Origin: Pseudomonadota bacterium
GTDB lineage: Bacteria; Pseudomonadota; Alphaproteobacteria; Rhizobiales; Devosiaceae
Direction: 5' to 3'
Assembly: GCA_023431205.1 (NCBI GenBank)
Contig: JAEYXQ010000037.1
Span: forward strand, 1 to 64,000
DNA: 64,000 nt
The translations under genes were made by a program, and so were the position numbers. The notes beneath the pieces are model-generated. The model was not told the DNA's origin and ran no database searches. It saw only the letters and a list, made by a program, of their open reading frames with translations. Shown here piece by piece: positions 1-9,266 of this stretch (position 1 is its first letter; each line of letters opens with the position of its first letter).

Positions 1-995
1 GTCTGGTACCAGTCCACGAACCGCCGGACGCCATCGTCCACCTGAGTTGCCGGCACGAAGCCGGTCAGGGCCTTGAGCAGGGAGGCGTCGGCGAAGGTTT
101 CGGTGACGTCGCCTTGCTGCATGGGCAGCATGTTCTTCTTTGCCGTGATGCCGGTCGCCCGCTCGATCGCTTCGATGAAGTCGAGCAGACCGACGGGATC
201 GCCGCCGGCGATGTTGACCACCCGCCAGGGGGCGACGGTGGACAGGGAATCCGTCACTCCGTCGGCGGTGACCGGGCGGTCGCGCTCGGGCACCGCATCC
301 ATCAGCCGGACGATGCCCTCCACGAGGTCGTCGATATAGGTGAAGTCCCGGCGCATCTTGCCCTGGCCATAGACGTCGATCGGGTCGCCCTTGCGCATGG
401 CGGAGACGAACTTGAACAGGGCCATGTCTGGGCGGCCCCAGGGACCATATACCGTGAAGAAGCGAAAGTTGGTGGTGGGGATGCCGAACAGGTGGGCATA
501 CGAGTGACTCATCGCCTCGCCGGCCTTCTTAGTTGCGGCGTAGAGCGATACCGGAAAATCGGCACGATGGGCTTCCTCGAAGGGCATCTTCGTGTTGCCT
601 CCATAGACCGAGGACGTCGAGGCGATCAGCAGGTGCTTCGGCTTGAGCTGGCGGGCCGCCTCGAGCACGTTGAAGGTGCCGGTGACGTTGGCGCTGATAT
701 AGGCGGCAGGGTTCTCGATGCTGTAGCGAACCCCTGCCTGCGCCGCCAGATGCACGATCACGTCGGGCGCAAAATCGAAGATGGCCCTGTCCAGCGCCGC
801 CTTGTCCTCGAGCATCGCCTGGATGAAGGTGAAGCCGGGGCTATCGGACAGCAGCGCGAGCCGGGCGCGCTTGAGTGAAATGTCGTAGTACTCGGTCATG
901 CCGTCATGGCCGAGCACCTGATGGCCGTCCCTCACGAGGCGCAGGCTCAGGTGGGCTCCGATGAAGCCAGCGGCGCCCGTAACGAACACTTTCAT
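1..995 (-). CDS. UDP-glucuronate 4-epimerase (LpsL-like), 3' end cut by window
   Basis: NAD-dependent short-chain epimerase that interconverts UDP-glucuronate and UDP-galacturonate for lipopolysaccharide or exopolysaccharide. The reading frame is open for 331 codons from ATG at 995 and runs off the left edge. A TGAGGAA ribosome site precedes the start. Seen: Rossmann motif GAAGFIG at residues 7-13, STSSVYG near 126-132, and the catalytic Tyr-x3-Lys pair (Y152, K156 in LYAATK). RRDFTYIDD follows, typical of the GalE/UGE superfamily. Only a few residues should be missing, since the family is about 335-340 residues long. UGE rather than UDP-glucose epimerase is preferred from the SxENPxAYxxxN and [10 protein letters not shown] motifs; the exact substrate is inferred. 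It belongs functionally with the polysaccharide genes that follow. Confidence 0.85.
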   Translation of the reverse strand, partial: MKVFVTGAAGFIGAHLSLRLVRDGHQVLGHDGMTEYYDISLKRARLALLSDSPGFTFIQAMLEDKAALDRAIFDFAPDVIVHLAAQAGVRYSIENPAAYISANVTGTFNVLEAARQLKPKHLLIASTSSVYGGNTKMPFEEAHRADFPVSLYAATKKAGEAMSHSYAHLFGIPTTNFRFFTVYGPWGRPDMALFKFVSAMRKGDPIDVYGQGKMRRDFTYIDDLVEGIVRLMDAVPERDRPVTADGVTDSLSTVAPWRVVNIAGGDPVGLLDFIEAIERATGITAKKNMLPMQQGDVTETFADASLLKALTGFVPATQVDDGVRRFVDWYQ

Positions 996-1255
996 CGAGA
1001 ATTTTTCCTCAGGAGCCGTGACCAAGGCTTGCACGCAGCACTGCCATGGGGATCAGCAATTCCATATCCGGGGCAGCACGGATAGACGCTTCTAGGCATG
1101 GCTCGCAGTGTGCCGGCAGCATGACAGTCGCGTCGCGCGCACTGTGTTTAGCGCATCTTGGGTGATTTGTGGCGGCCAGCCTCCGTTACTTGTCGAAACT
1201 GCGTTAATGCTGGAAGTCTGCGGGTGGAGGTGCGCCGGACACCTCCACCGTCAGG

Positions 1256-3049
1256 TCAATGGGCTTCTGCGCTTACATCCACCTTGTCGAGCAGTGCAGC
1301 GGGATTTTCGCTGGCGGCCAGGAAATCCACGAGGCCGACGCCGGGCTGCGCCTTGGCAGTGAGGTCCAGCGACAAGGTCTTGGCTGTGCCCTGGACGAAG
1401 GCAGCCACCGCCTGTGCCACCTGCTGGGCATTGGCGGCGGTAGCGAGCTGGCCGACGATGGTGCCCTGGGCCAGACCGGCAAAGACCGTGCGGAGATCGG
1501 CGGGGCGGGCGCCCTGTTCGGCGGCCACCTGTTCGAGCACCAGGTCCGAGGCGCCGTCATCGGTGACCTCCACCTGAACGTCGGAAACCGTCAGCGCCAT
1601 GGCTGCCGCCAGAGCGGTGTCGGCATCCAGGTCGAACAGGTCGATGGTAGCGCTGGTGATGGTGCCGCCGATGGCGATGCTGGCAAGGTCGGCAGCGGAG
1701 ACGGAGACGTCGTTGACCTTGATGGTGTTCTCCGCCTCGTCCCAGGCGAGATCGAGATTGAAACCGGCGTCGATGCTGGTGATGCCCATGGAGATGAGCT
1801 GGTGGACACTCTCCTCCTGGCTGTTTTTGGGCAATGCCACGACTAGGCCTTCGAGGCTGGTGGCAATGGCGGCAGGGATGCCGTTGCGGTAGTCGCCGAG
1901 GGTCAGGTCGAAGGCGCCCAGCGAAGCCTTGATCCGCGTCTTGGGTGCTTGGGGGTCCGGGATGTCCACCGACACGTCGGCGATGGAGATGCCCTCGAAC
2001 GCCGGCACGAACAGGCGGGCGTTGGCCTCGAACCAGGCCGCGTCGACACTCTCGGGCGCGGACGCCAGGGTGTCGATCAGGTTGGTCAGGTCGATGCCCT
2101 TGAAGGTGAAGTTGCCGATGGTGATCTCGCCATCATCTACCACCGCCAGTTCGATGTCCTCGAAGGAGATCGCGGGGTAATGTCCCACGGTGAAGGCGTC
2201 GGCTTCGCCACTGCCGACCGCAACCCTGACCTGCTCGCCATCATCGCTTTGGAAGGCGCAATCGAAACCGCCGAAGCTGATCGGGTCCGCCTCCATGGCC
2301 GTCATGAAGTCTGCATACATCCGCATGGCCTGGCCGACGAGTTCCGGCGGCGGCTCATCTTCGGCAGCTTCCAGTTGTTCGACCAGGGTGAAGAACTCGG
2401 CAAACGAGAAGGCGATCGGCCGCACGCGGACCTCGGCGCCGGTGACTTCACCCAGGGTGCATTCGCCGTCCGGAGCGCTGATGGTGCCGCCGTCGAAGCT
2501 GAAGCTGGAGTAAAGCGTCTCCATCTCGGTGCTGTCGGGCTCGACCAGCCCGTAGAGCCCCAGGAGCGCGGCGATGTTGAAGTCGGTCGCCTGCATCGCG
2601 CCGAAGCTGCCGCTCGCGTCATCGTCTCCGGACATCTCGAAGCCGCCCAGCGACACGGTGGCAGCAACGCCCTCGGTGACGTCACCGAGGGAAATGTCGG
2701 TGACGGTGAGCGTGCTTCCCGACGTCTCCCCGTCGACCTCGACACTCACCTCGATGATGATTTCCGGGATGTCGATGCTGCTGGCGGTCAGGCCAGCCAG
2801 CGCATCGGCATTGTCGCTCAGTTCGCCGCTGAAGATGTCCCGTAGGGTCGCCTCATCGACATTGGAGTCGGCGGTGACGATCTCCGGGATGTAGACGCCG
2901 ACGTCCGGCATGGACGAGGTGGTTTCCGTCGTCGCAGCCGGCCCCTTCGATTTGGTCTTCTGCGCCATCGCGCTTCCGGCAGGCAGGGCGACAGTCAGCA
3001 GGCAGGCCGCCGCAATTACGGCAAGAGGGGAGGGCGATGAGCGGAACAT
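1256..3049 (-). CDS. exported protein of unknown function, 597 aa
   Basis: I do not recognise a characterised family. Start chosen at ATG 3049 because it gives a clean signal peptide (MFRSSPSPLAVIAAACLLTV, cleavage near AMAQ); the longer open frame upstream to 3301 has no such logic. The mature part is acidic, poor in Lys/Arg and rich in alternating Thr/Val/Ile/Gly stretches (for example near residues 90-150 and 380-480), suggesting repeated beta-rich domains, with one internal Cys pair (DGECTLG and GGFDCAF). It is probably periplasmic. The gene lies 68 bases downstream of another exported protein on the same strand, so the two may be co-transcribed. Homologues are common as hypothetical proteins in related genomes as far as I can recall; no function should be assumed. 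Confidence 0.7.
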   Translation of the reverse strand: MFRSSPSPLAVIAAACLLTVALPAGSAMAQKTKSKGPAATTETTSSMPDVGVYIPEIVTADSNVDEATLRDIFSGELSDNADALAGLTASSIDIPEIIIEVSVEVDGETSGSTLTVTDISLGDVTEGVAATVSLGGFEMSGDDDASGSFGAMQATDFNIAALLGLYGLVEPDSTEMETLYSSFSFDGGTISAPDGECTLGEVTGAEVRVRPIAFSFAEFFTLVEQLEAAEDEPPPELVGQAMRMYADFMTAMEADPISFGGFDCAFQSDDGEQVRVAVGSGEADAFTVGHYPAISFEDIELAVVDDGEITIGNFTFKGIDLTNLIDTLASAPESVDAAWFEANARLFVPAFEGISIADVSVDIPDPQAPKTRIKASLGAFDLTLGDYRNGIPAAIATSLEGLVVALPKNSQEESVHQLISMGITSIDAGFNLDLAWDEAENTIKVNDVSVSAADLASIAIGGTITSATIDLFDLDADTALAAAMALTVSDVQVEVTDDGASDLVLEQVAAEQGARPADLRTVFAGLAQGTIVGQLATAANAQQVAQAVAAFVQGTAKTLSLDLTAKAQPGVGLVDFLAASENPAALLDKVDVSAEAH

Positions 3050-3117
3050 GGTGGTCTCCAGTTCGGAAAGCGGCTGCAATCTGACTGAAGCGCAAGAGCT
3101 CGGCAAGTCGGACCCGG

Positions 3118-4092
3118 TCAGTAGACTGATGTCAGGACCTCGATCTCGCGAGGTGGTCCTGGCTGAACCTGAAACTCGCGGTTGTAGACCGTGTCCCCGA
3201 GCTTGGCGAGAACGAGGTAGTCCCCTTCGGCCAGGACGGTCGTCGGGAACGCACCGAGATTGCTGAATACGGTGGTGCCGTCCGTCGTCTTGACGGTCCA
3301 CTCGACGTCTGCGATCGCCTCGCCGCCTCGCTCGGAGACCAGCTTGAATGAGATGTGGCTGGCGTGGTGGTAGAGCGTGGCGTCGGTGATCTGGCCCGGC
3401 TCCACGCGCAGGTCCGCGCGCACCGTGGCGTTGACGTCGCCGAAGCGGGAGACGACATGATACGTCCCCGAATTGAGCGTCACGATCTCGTTGGGCGGGA
3501 CAGCCTCCGCCAGCAGTCCGCGAGCAACCTCGTCTTCGTCCGTGAAGATGTCGAATGAGAGCAAGCCGGGGGCAATGGGAATGTCACCGCTGACTGCCGC
3601 GTTGAGCCGCAAGGCTCCGGCGCCGAGCACCATGTCGATGCTCCCCTGACCAGGTTGAATGCTCAAGGTCTCGCTGCTTTGCGCCCGGCCGTAAGCGACG
3701 TGAACAACATATTGTCCCGGCTCGAGCTCGACGCTTGCTTCGCCGGACTCGGACTTGGCGACCAGAGCCAGTTCGCCGCTGCTGTCCGGTTCCGCTTCGA
3801 AGATGCGCCAGACCAGACCATCCGGGATCGGGGCGCCATCCGGCGTGATGCGGGCCGTTAGGGTGATCGCCTGCGGCGCCGCCGTCGCGGCGGCAATGGC
3901 GTCGGTGGCCGGGGTTACCGCGTTCACGGGCGCAGTTGTGTTATTGGACAGCGCATCTGGATCCGGTCGCGGGCGGGGCAGGGGCGGCATTTCGGCCTGC
4001 TCTTGAGCCACGGCGTTCACCGGCGCCAACGGGCCCGAAGGCGACCCGGCTGTGAGTACGACCAGAAAAACAAGCAGCGGTCGCAGACGCAT
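3118..4092 (-). CDS. exported protein of unknown function, 324 aa
   Basis: Start set at ATG 4092, preceded by an AGGAG ribosome site nine bases upstream; a longer frame to 4152 lacks one. The N-terminus has an Arg-rich n-region and hydrophobic core (MRLRPLLVFLVVLTAG), so a signal peptide ending near VNAVAQ. A Pro-rich linker (PPLPRPRPDPD) follows. The rest consists of several beta-sandwich-like repeats with recurring phrases such as LEPGQYVVHVAYG, LNSGTYHVVSRFG and LAEGDYLVLAKLG, about 85-95 residues apart: carboxypeptidase-regulatory or Ig-like folds are likely. No catalytic motif is visible. It sits upstream of the 597-residue exported protein and both may act together in the envelope. Function unknown. 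Confidence 0.7.
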   Translation of the reverse strand: MRLRPLLVFLVVLTAGSPSGPLAPVNAVAQEQAEMPPLPRPRPDPDALSNNTTAPVNAVTPATDAIAAATAAPQAITLTARITPDGAPIPDGLVWRIFEAEPDSSGELALVAKSESGEASVELEPGQYVVHVAYGRAQSSETLSIQPGQGSIDMVLGAGALRLNAAVSGDIPIAPGLLSFDIFTDEDEVARGLLAEAVPPNEIVTLNSGTYHVVSRFGDVNATVRADLRVEPGQITDATLYHHASHISFKLVSERGGEAIADVEWTVKTTDGTTVFSNLGAFPTTVLAEGDYLVLAKLGDTVYNREFQVQPGPPREIEVLTSVY

Positions 4093-4255
4093 TGCGCAGA
4101 AACTCCTGAATCGGTCCGCTCCTAGGCGGCGATTGGGGAGAAGCTGTGTCACAGGTCACCAATGATGAAAACCGTTGCGGCCCATTTTGCGCACTGGCCG
4201 AGGCGCTGGCCGTTGCCGCGGCCCCACGCTAAGGATTGCCGATAAGGAGTCGGTC

Positions 4256-4831
4256 ATGCCTGTGAATTCCGCGTTGCGCGATCATCTCAAGACCCGCCGG
4301 TCCGTCGGCATTGCCTTCCTGCAGGAGCCGGGTCCGGACGAAGCCGTGCTTGCGGAGATGCTGAGCATCGCCACGCGTGTTCCGGACCACCGCAAGCTCG
4401 CGCCGTGGCGGCTGGTGCTCTACCGTGGTGATGCGCGGGTCCAAGTGGGCGAGAAGCTGGCCGAGATCGTCCGGCGCCGCAATCCGGACATTGACGAGGC
4501 GAGCCTTGATGCCGAGCGGCAGAGGTTTTTACCCGCGCCTCTTACGGTCGGTGTCCTATCAGTGCCCGTGGACGACCCCAAGGTGCCGGAGATAGAGCAG
4601 CTGCTCTCGGCTGGCAATGTCTGCTTCAACCTGCTGCATGCCGCCGCCGCGTTTGGTTTTGGTGGGTCTTGGGTTACGCGTTGGTACACCTTCGATGCCG
4701 AAGCCGCTGCGATGTTGGGTGCAGGCGAGGGCGAGCGATTCGTGGGTTTTGTCCATGTTGGTACAATCACGACCACCATCGAGGACCGGGACCGTCCGAG
4801 GCTCATCGATGTGGTGCGAGAATGGAACTGA
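4256..4831 (+). CDS. nitroreductase family protein, 191 aa
   Basis: FMN-dependent oxidoreductase of the nitroreductase fold. Start at ATG 4256 with AAGGAG seven bases upstream; the longer frame from 4175 is discarded. Seen: an N-terminal basic RRSV segment (residues 14-17), the IATRVPDHRKLAPWRLVLY stretch that contacts FMN (around 35-55), and a GGSWVTRWYTFD segment near 140. Length fits the YdjA-like subgroup of about 180-195 residues, which act on quinones or nitro compounds with NAD(P)H. It is divergent from the exported protein at 4092 and has no obvious operon partner. Physiological substrate unknown. Confidence 0.85.
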   Translation: MPVNSALRDHLKTRRSVGIAFLQEPGPDEAVLAEMLSIATRVPDHRKLAPWRLVLYRGDARVQVGEKLAEIVRRRNPDIDEASLDAERQRFLPAPLTVGVLSVPVDDPKVPEIEQLLSAGNVCFNLLHAAAAFGFGGSWVTRWYTFDAEAAAMLGAGEGERFVGFVHVGTITTTIEDRDRPRLIDVVREWN

Positions 4832-5531
4832 TCATGTTGGTTGCTAACCGTCGCCGAGAAAACCCGCAGCCAAGGAGCAGCAGTGCGATCTCCCAAGCAG
4901 CTGAAGGCGAGCGCCGTGATCACTCATTGCCCAGAAATGGCAGCCAGTGCGGTCCCGTGGTGGCGTAGGGGCACGGCGAAGCCCCCTCGGCGCTTAGAAC
5001 GAGCGACCCGCTTCTCATACACAAACACCTTTGGCGGCGAGAGCTCAGACACACCGGGCTTCGGCGGACGAGGCAGACAAGGGGATAGCGTGATCGCCAG
5101 CCGAGCGCTCGCAAGCTATGGCGCGGCTACCCCAGAGCAGCGCTCAAACCCGCGAAGGAAGACCTGCAACCACCAGGCAACCGGGGCGAGAAGAAGATGA
5201 ACAGCTGCGCCTGGTGGTTTGCAAGGACCGGATAATTCCCAGCGCGGCCAGTTATCCCCTGGTGGGGGGAATTGAGGCTGAGGAGGCAACAGGAGTCCGC
5301 GGCCTCCAATCCGGCAATAGCTTTGGAGCGCTCGGGCAACTCCGTTGTGCTAGCGCGCTAAGAACCCTTGGCGCAAACATAATCGTTGAGTGCCGTAATT
5401 GGTCATTCTCGACCTGCATTAACCCCGGGGATCAAAATACGGGCAGGATGCTTCCATTTGGCGAAATTCTTGTTACACAGTAGAAGTTGGTTACGAACTG
5501 TTAACCTTGCCGGGGGGCTCGGGGCGTGGAT
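4832..5531. other. 700-base intergenic region, no convincing gene
   Basis: Small frames on both strands have no recognisable motif, poor start contexts and the composition of shadow frames. The stretch becomes AT-richer towards 5380-5510, where the promoter for the sugar transferase gene is expected, but I could not place -35/-10 boxes with confidence. Confidence 0.5.
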
Positions 5532-6332
5532 ATGACGAGTATGGGTGCGCTCGGTGGCGACAGCCTCGCCCTCAAGCGTGAGTTTGACTCTCGCGACGAA
5601 ATGGGTCTTTCTCCGCACCGCAATGCCAATGAGAATGCCGGAATCTTGCCGGTGTGGCGATCTCAGAGCGGATTGTCGCTGGCTATTGGCGCCAATGGAG
5701 AGTTTCGGTCCTCCGTCGCTGTGTCGTCTTGGCAGGCGGCTGCCAAGCGTCTCTTCGACATCGTTGCTGCCGCTGCGGCGCTGGTCTGTCTTGGGCCGTT
5801 GATGCTGTTGGTGGCCCTCGCCATACGAATGGAATCAAGCGGTCCGGTACTTTTCAGTCAGGAACGCGAGGGGAAGGACAGAGTGCCCTTTCGGGTGCTG
5901 AAGTTCCGGTCGATGCAGGTAACGCGGTGCGACGCTAGCGGCGTACGCCAGACCCGGCGGGATGACCCGCGCGTCACGCGGGTCGGCCGCTTCATTCGGC
6001 GGACAAGCATCGACGAACTGCCGCAGTTGATCAACATCATCAAAGGCGACATGTCTCTGGTCGGGCCACGGCCTCATGTGCCTGGCATGCTTGCGGCAGG
6101 GCGGGAGTATCGTGATTTGGTTGAATATTATGACCTGCGCCTTCTGGTCAGGCCAGGGCTGACCGGCTGGGCACAAGCCAATGGTTTGCGCGGACCGACC
6201 ACCAACTCGGCACTGGCCCGCGCCCGGGTTGATCATGACTTGGCCTATATTCAGAATTTCTCCCTTTGGCTGGACCTTAAGATCATTCTCCTGACGATCC
6301 GCCGCGAATTCTTTTCGGGCTCCGGACACTGA
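5532..6332 (+). CDS. undecaprenyl-phosphate sugar phosphotransferase (ExoY/WbaP-type)
   Basis: Membrane phosphoglycosyl transferase that starts polysaccharide repeat-unit synthesis by moving a sugar-1-phosphate from a nucleotide sugar to undecaprenyl phosphate. Seen: an N-terminal cytosolic extension of about 65 residues, KRLFDIVAA followed by one hydrophobic re-entrant or membrane segment (LVCLGPLMLLVALAI), then PVLFSQEREG, KFRSM, RxTSIDELPQLINI with the catalytic Asp-Glu pair, GDMSLVGPRPH, and PGLTGWAQ near the C-terminus. This is the complete monotopic PGT domain (bacterial sugar transferase). ATG 5532 is used; GTG 5526, two codons upstream in the same frame, is an alternative. A hairpin follows the gene. 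Sugar specificity cannot be read from sequence. Confidence 0.9.
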   Translation: MTSMGALGGDSLALKREFDSRDEMGLSPHRNANENAGILPVWRSQSGLSLAIGANGEFRSSVAVSSWQAAAKRLFDIVAAAAALVCLGPLMLLVALAIRMESSGPVLFSQEREGKDRVPFRVLKFRSMQVTRCDASGVRQTRRDDPRVTRVGRFIRRTSIDELPQLINIIKGDMSLVGPRPHVPGMLAAGREYRDLVEYYDLRLLVRPGLTGWAQANGLRGPTTNSALARARVDHDLAYIQNFSLWLDLKIILLTIRREFFSGSGH

Positions 6333-6355
6333 CAGCTGCGGGTAGTAGAGCCTAC

Positions 6356-6385
6356 CAAGCAACCCCGTCTGTGACGGCCGGCTTG
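6356..6385 (+). terminator. possible terminator after the sugar transferase gene
   Basis: CAAGC pairs with GCTTG and, inside, CCGTC pairs with GACGG around a TGT loop. It is followed by CGTCTTTC, a weak T tract, so termination is plausible but not strong. Confidence 0.35.
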
Positions 6386-6531
6386 CGTCTTTCAGTGTCC
6401 CCACGTTGAGTGCGCACCGGCGTGGGACCGCCCGATTACAATTTGAATAGAATTTTATCGAAATTTTCGACAAGGCAGCAAACCGGCTTCCCTAGGCTCT
6501 GACCATCAGATCAGCCAAGGGCAATCGGGCC

Positions 6532-7080
6532 ATGAACAAGTTTGTTGCTTCAGTATTTCTCGGTGCGGTTCTCGCTGTGGCGAGTGTTGGCACTGCCGCA
6601 GCCAGCGCACCCTCGCGGATCGTCGCCCCGGAGCGTGTGACCTCCTCGGGGCCGATGAGCTTCCAGATGTTCTGCGCCGTTCATCCCCGTGAATGCGTGC
6701 CGAGTGGTGCCACCAAGATCACGCTCACCCAGGACGTTGTCACGCTTCTGCAGCGGGTCAATTCCCGGGTCAACCGGTCCATCCGGCCGCGCCTTGACAA
6801 CGCTGCGTTCCAACTTTGGCAAATCAATCCCCGGTCCGGGGACTGCAAGAGCTATGTGGTCAGCAAGCGCCACCAGCTCATTGAGGCTGGTCTGCCGGCA
6901 AGCGCCCTGCGCATTGCTTACGTGAAGACGCGCACCGGTGAAGGCCATGCGGTTCTTGTGGTGAAGACCAGCCAGGGCGACTTGACCCTCGACAACCTCA
7001 CCGGCGATATCGTGACCTTCCGGTCCACGGGCTACCGCGTTGTCGCCATGTCTCAGGCAGACCCAAGACGCTGGGGTTAA
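6532..7080 (+). CDS. transglutaminase-like cysteine peptidase (BTLCP, peptidase family C93)
   Basis: Secreted or periplasmic cysteine peptidase of the bacterial transglutaminase-like family (DUF920). Signal peptide MNKFVASVFLGAVLAVASVG with cleavage near AASA. Catalytic triad is in place: Cys105 in SGDCKSYV, His139 in GEGHAVL, Asp154 in LTLDNL. The length, 182 residues, matches the family. Members often sit beside type I secretion or polysaccharide genes and are thought to process adhesins such as LapA (LapG is a relative); here it lies in a polysaccharide locus with no LapA or LapD visible in the window, so its substrate is unknown. A strong terminator begins 30 bases after the stop codon. 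Confidence 0.88.
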   Translation: MNKFVASVFLGAVLAVASVGTAAASAPSRIVAPERVTSSGPMSFQMFCAVHPRECVPSGATKITLTQDVVTLLQRVNSRVNRSIRPRLDNAAFQLWQINPRSGDCKSYVVSKRHQLIEAGLPASALRIAYVKTRTGEGHAVLVVKTSQGDLTLDNLTGDIVTFRSTGYRVVAMSQADPRRWG

Positions 7081-7109
7081 GAGGTATTCTCTTAACAGGG
7101 ATGCGGATA

Positions 7110-7149
7110 AATAATGTGGCGGTCGCGGTTGACCGTCACATTATTTTTG
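7110..7149 (+). terminator. strong rho-independent terminator after the C93 peptidase gene
   Basis: AATAATGTG then CGGTC pairs with GACCG then CACATTATT, with a GCGGTT loop, one G-T mismatch, and a following T-rich run ending near 7149. Because it lies across 7114, it shows that the next gene cannot sensibly start at an upstream in-frame ATG there. Confidence 0.85.
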
Positions 7150-7161
7150 TCGGAGCAGATT

Positions 7162-7848
7162 GTGGTCAATCGGGATCGACCGCGCCTACTTTCAGCCGCC
7201 GTGGTTGCCGCATGCCTGACCATAGGCTCTGCCTGGGCCGCCTATGGTGAGCTGAAGCCCTTCCTCCAACTCGGACCATCGCTTGAGGCAAAGGTCGCAG
7301 CCCTCGCTGCGGCGCCCGTTACACCGGGTCTGTCGTATCGCTCCAAGCTCCTGGTCCTGACGGACTGTAACACTGCACTGACAAGCATCGCCGGGGCGGC
7401 GCTCCAGCCTGATCTTCGCAGGGCGATGCTGGACAATTGTGCCGCAATAGCTCGATCAATCGTCGAAGAAGCGCCCACTTACTCCTTTGCCTGGTTCATC
7501 CTCGCCATTGTCGCGGAGGAAAAGGGGGATACCGCTCGCATGGGAGAGGCACTCCTCCGCTCCCAGCAGACGGCGCCGCACCAGGAGTGGCTTGCCCTTT
7601 CGCGTGCGACCCTTGCCTTCGACCACCTAGATGTTCTGTCGGCGGAAGCCGCCGTAGCCTTGGCTGATGACGTTCGCCTTTCCCTGGTGTCTCGGCGCGG
7701 GGTGACCTGGGCAGCCCAGCGCTATGTCCTTCAGCCAGATCTGAGGGAGCGCCTGACCGAGATGGTTGAGCTGGCCCCGGCCGCGCTGCAGCAGCGATTT
7801 CTGACGGCAGTCAGACAGCAGACCGCGCTCGGGAGGCCAGCAAATTGA
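7162..7848 (+). CDS. membrane-anchored protein of unknown function, paired with O-antigen ligase gene
   Basis: Start placed at GTG 7162, which has GGAG six bases upstream; the longer frame from ATG 7114 would begin inside a strong terminator hairpin. The product is 228 residues with one N-terminal hydrophobic segment (LLSAAVVAACLTIGSAWAA) and a helical periplasmic part resembling TPR-like repeats (for example YSFAWFILAIVAEEKGD and EWLALSRATLAFDHLD). No enzyme motif is visible. The stop overlaps the TTG start of the polymerase/ligase gene by four bases, so the two are translationally coupled. Such a coupling suggests a partner or regulator of the polymerase, but this is inference. Confidence 0.75.
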   Translation: MVNRDRPRLLSAAVVAACLTIGSAWAAYGELKPFLQLGPSLEAKVAALAAAPVTPGLSYRSKLLVLTDCNTALTSIAGAALQPDLRRAMLDNCAAIARSIVEEAPTYSFAWFILAIVAEEKGDTARMGEALLRSQQTAPHQEWLALSRATLAFDHLDVLSAEAAVALADDVRLSLVSRRGVTWAAQRYVLQPDLRERLTEMVELAPAALQQRFLTAVRQQTALGRPAN

Positions 7849-9191
7849 CCAAAGCCAACGACCTCACTGGCTGGTTCCTGCTGGCCATCATTGTCCTGTC
7901 ACCCATACCGCTGGGCAACAATCCTCCAGTCTTCTGGGCGATCGCCGGCACTCTCGTGGGGACCGCGGCTGCGGCCTATCTGGCGTTCGCGGCGAGGTCC
8001 CGTGAGGGCCTTCGGGTGCCCTTTCGCCCGTTGCGGCCATTCATTGTGCCCGGTGCAGTGCTGTGCTTATGGCTGCTGATTCAAACCGTACCACTAGGGA
8101 GCTTTATGGGACCATTCGTGTTTAGTGGCGCGGCCGGGCAGGTTGTCGCTTCTGAGACACTCAGTCTTGCTCCAGGCTCGACCTGGATGATGCTTGTCCG
8201 GATGCTGACTTACGGCCTGATCTTCTTCCTGGCGGCGCAGGTCGGCGCCAACGACAAACGGGCGCGCTGGATGCTCGTAGTAGTCTTCTGGGCCATTGTC
8301 GTCCATGCGGCGTTTGGGCTTTTCCAACTGACGCAGCTCAACGACACTATCCTGGGCTTCGAGAAGAAACACTATTTGGGGGTTGCGACCGGAACATTCA
8401 TCAATCGGAATTCCTACGCTACTTTCCTCGCCATGGGGCTCACCATTGGCGCGGCGCTTGTGGCTCGGAACGTGATTTCCGAGCGGGCAAGAAATGAACG
8501 CATCGGCGACCTCATCTATTCCGTCATGGTCCTGATAGGTGGGATGTTCGTCATTGTGATCGCTCTGCTGGCGACACAGTCGAGAATGGGATTTTTTGCA
8601 GGCGTCATTGGAGTGGTTCTCGTTGCCCTCCTGACCAGCAGATGGCTACCAAGAGCCAGGCTCGTCTTTCCGCTCCTATTGATCGCGCTCTCGGCTGTAG
8701 CTGTTGGCTTGGCGTGGTACTTCGGGCAGGGACTGCTCGAAAGGGTAATCAGCCTCGCCGGGTCCAGTGCAGACCGCGAGGCCATTTATCGGCAGGTGCT
8801 CGACATGATCCTCGAGCGTCCGTGGCTGGGATATGGCGGTGGAGCGTTCGAACTTGCATTCCCGTTGTTCTACGGGCCGCCACTTTCGCCCGAGATTCTC
8901 ATCGACAAGGCCCACTCGACGTACCTCACCCTTGTCGCTGAACTTGGAATTGTTGCAGGCCTGATTCCGATCGGCATCGTTGCCTGGCTGTTCGGCAGGA
9001 ACGCTGTGGGGTTCTGGCACGATCCAGACGGTGCAGCGCTCCGCCTCGCGGCTATGGGCGTGATTGCAGTGGGCGCCATTCACTCGCTGGTAGATTTCAG
9101 CCTTGAGATGCAGGCCAACGCAATCCTGCTTGTTGCCTTGCTGGGGATCGGTTTTGCCAGTGGTCGGCGGCCGCAAGGTACCAGCGGCTGA
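7845..9191 (+). CDS. O-antigen ligase / Wzy-type polymerase, 448 aa
   Basis: Polytopic inner-membrane protein of the O-antigen ligase (Wzy_C) superfamily. TTG start at 7845 overlaps the preceding stop. About eleven to twelve hydrophobic segments are visible. The diagnostic periplasmic loop lies between about residues 305 and 365 and includes RPWLGYGGGAFELAF and a KAHSTYLTLVAELG motif, where His is the conserved residue of ligases and polymerases; the RNSYATFLAMG motif lies around residue 185. It either polymerises repeat units or transfers the polymer. A second polymerase-like gene is present at 26595-27908, so the division of labour is unclear. The end of the gene carries an inverted repeat ACCAGCGG/CCGCTGGT without a T tract. 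Confidence 0.85.
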   Translation: MTKANDLTGWFLLAIIVLSPIPLGNNPPVFWAIAGTLVGTAAAAYLAFAARSREGLRVPFRPLRPFIVPGAVLCLWLLIQTVPLGSFMGPFVFSGAAGQVVASETLSLAPGSTWMMLVRMLTYGLIFFLAAQVGANDKRARWMLVVVFWAIVVHAAFGLFQLTQLNDTILGFEKKHYLGVATGTFINRNSYATFLAMGLTIGAALVARNVISERARNERIGDLIYSVMVLIGGMFVIVIALLATQSRMGFFAGVIGVVLVALLTSRWLPRARLVFPLLLIALSAVAVGLAWYFGQGLLERVISLAGSSADREAIYRQVLDMILERPWLGYGGGAFELAFPLFYGPPLSPEILIDKAHSTYLTLVAELGIVAGLIPIGIVAWLFGRNAVGFWHDPDGAALRLAAMGVIAVGAIHSLVDFSLEMQANAILLVALLGIGFASGRRPQGTSG

Positions 9192-9214
9192 CCCGCTGGT
9201 GGGAGAACCTGCCA

Positions 9215-9243
9215 CAAAAAAGGGCCCGCCGAAGCGGACCCTC
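9215..9243 (-). terminator. terminator for the minus-strand Ala-rich protein gene
   Basis: On the minus strand AGGGTCCGC and GCGGGCCCT form a nine-pair stem (one mismatch) with a TTCG loop, followed by six T residues. This is a classical rho-independent terminator 24 bases beyond the stop codon at 9267. Confidence 0.8.
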
Positions 9244-9266
9244 TGAAAACCTGATACAGTGTTCTT

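Noticed and set aside
1949..2845. Plus-strand frame of 298 codons
   Set aside because: Antisense to the exported 597-residue protein, with no motif and a His/Arg/Asp composition typical of shadows.
5118..5483. Plus-strand frame of 121 codons before the sugar transferase
   Set aside because: No ribosome site, no similarity, composition unlike coding DNA.
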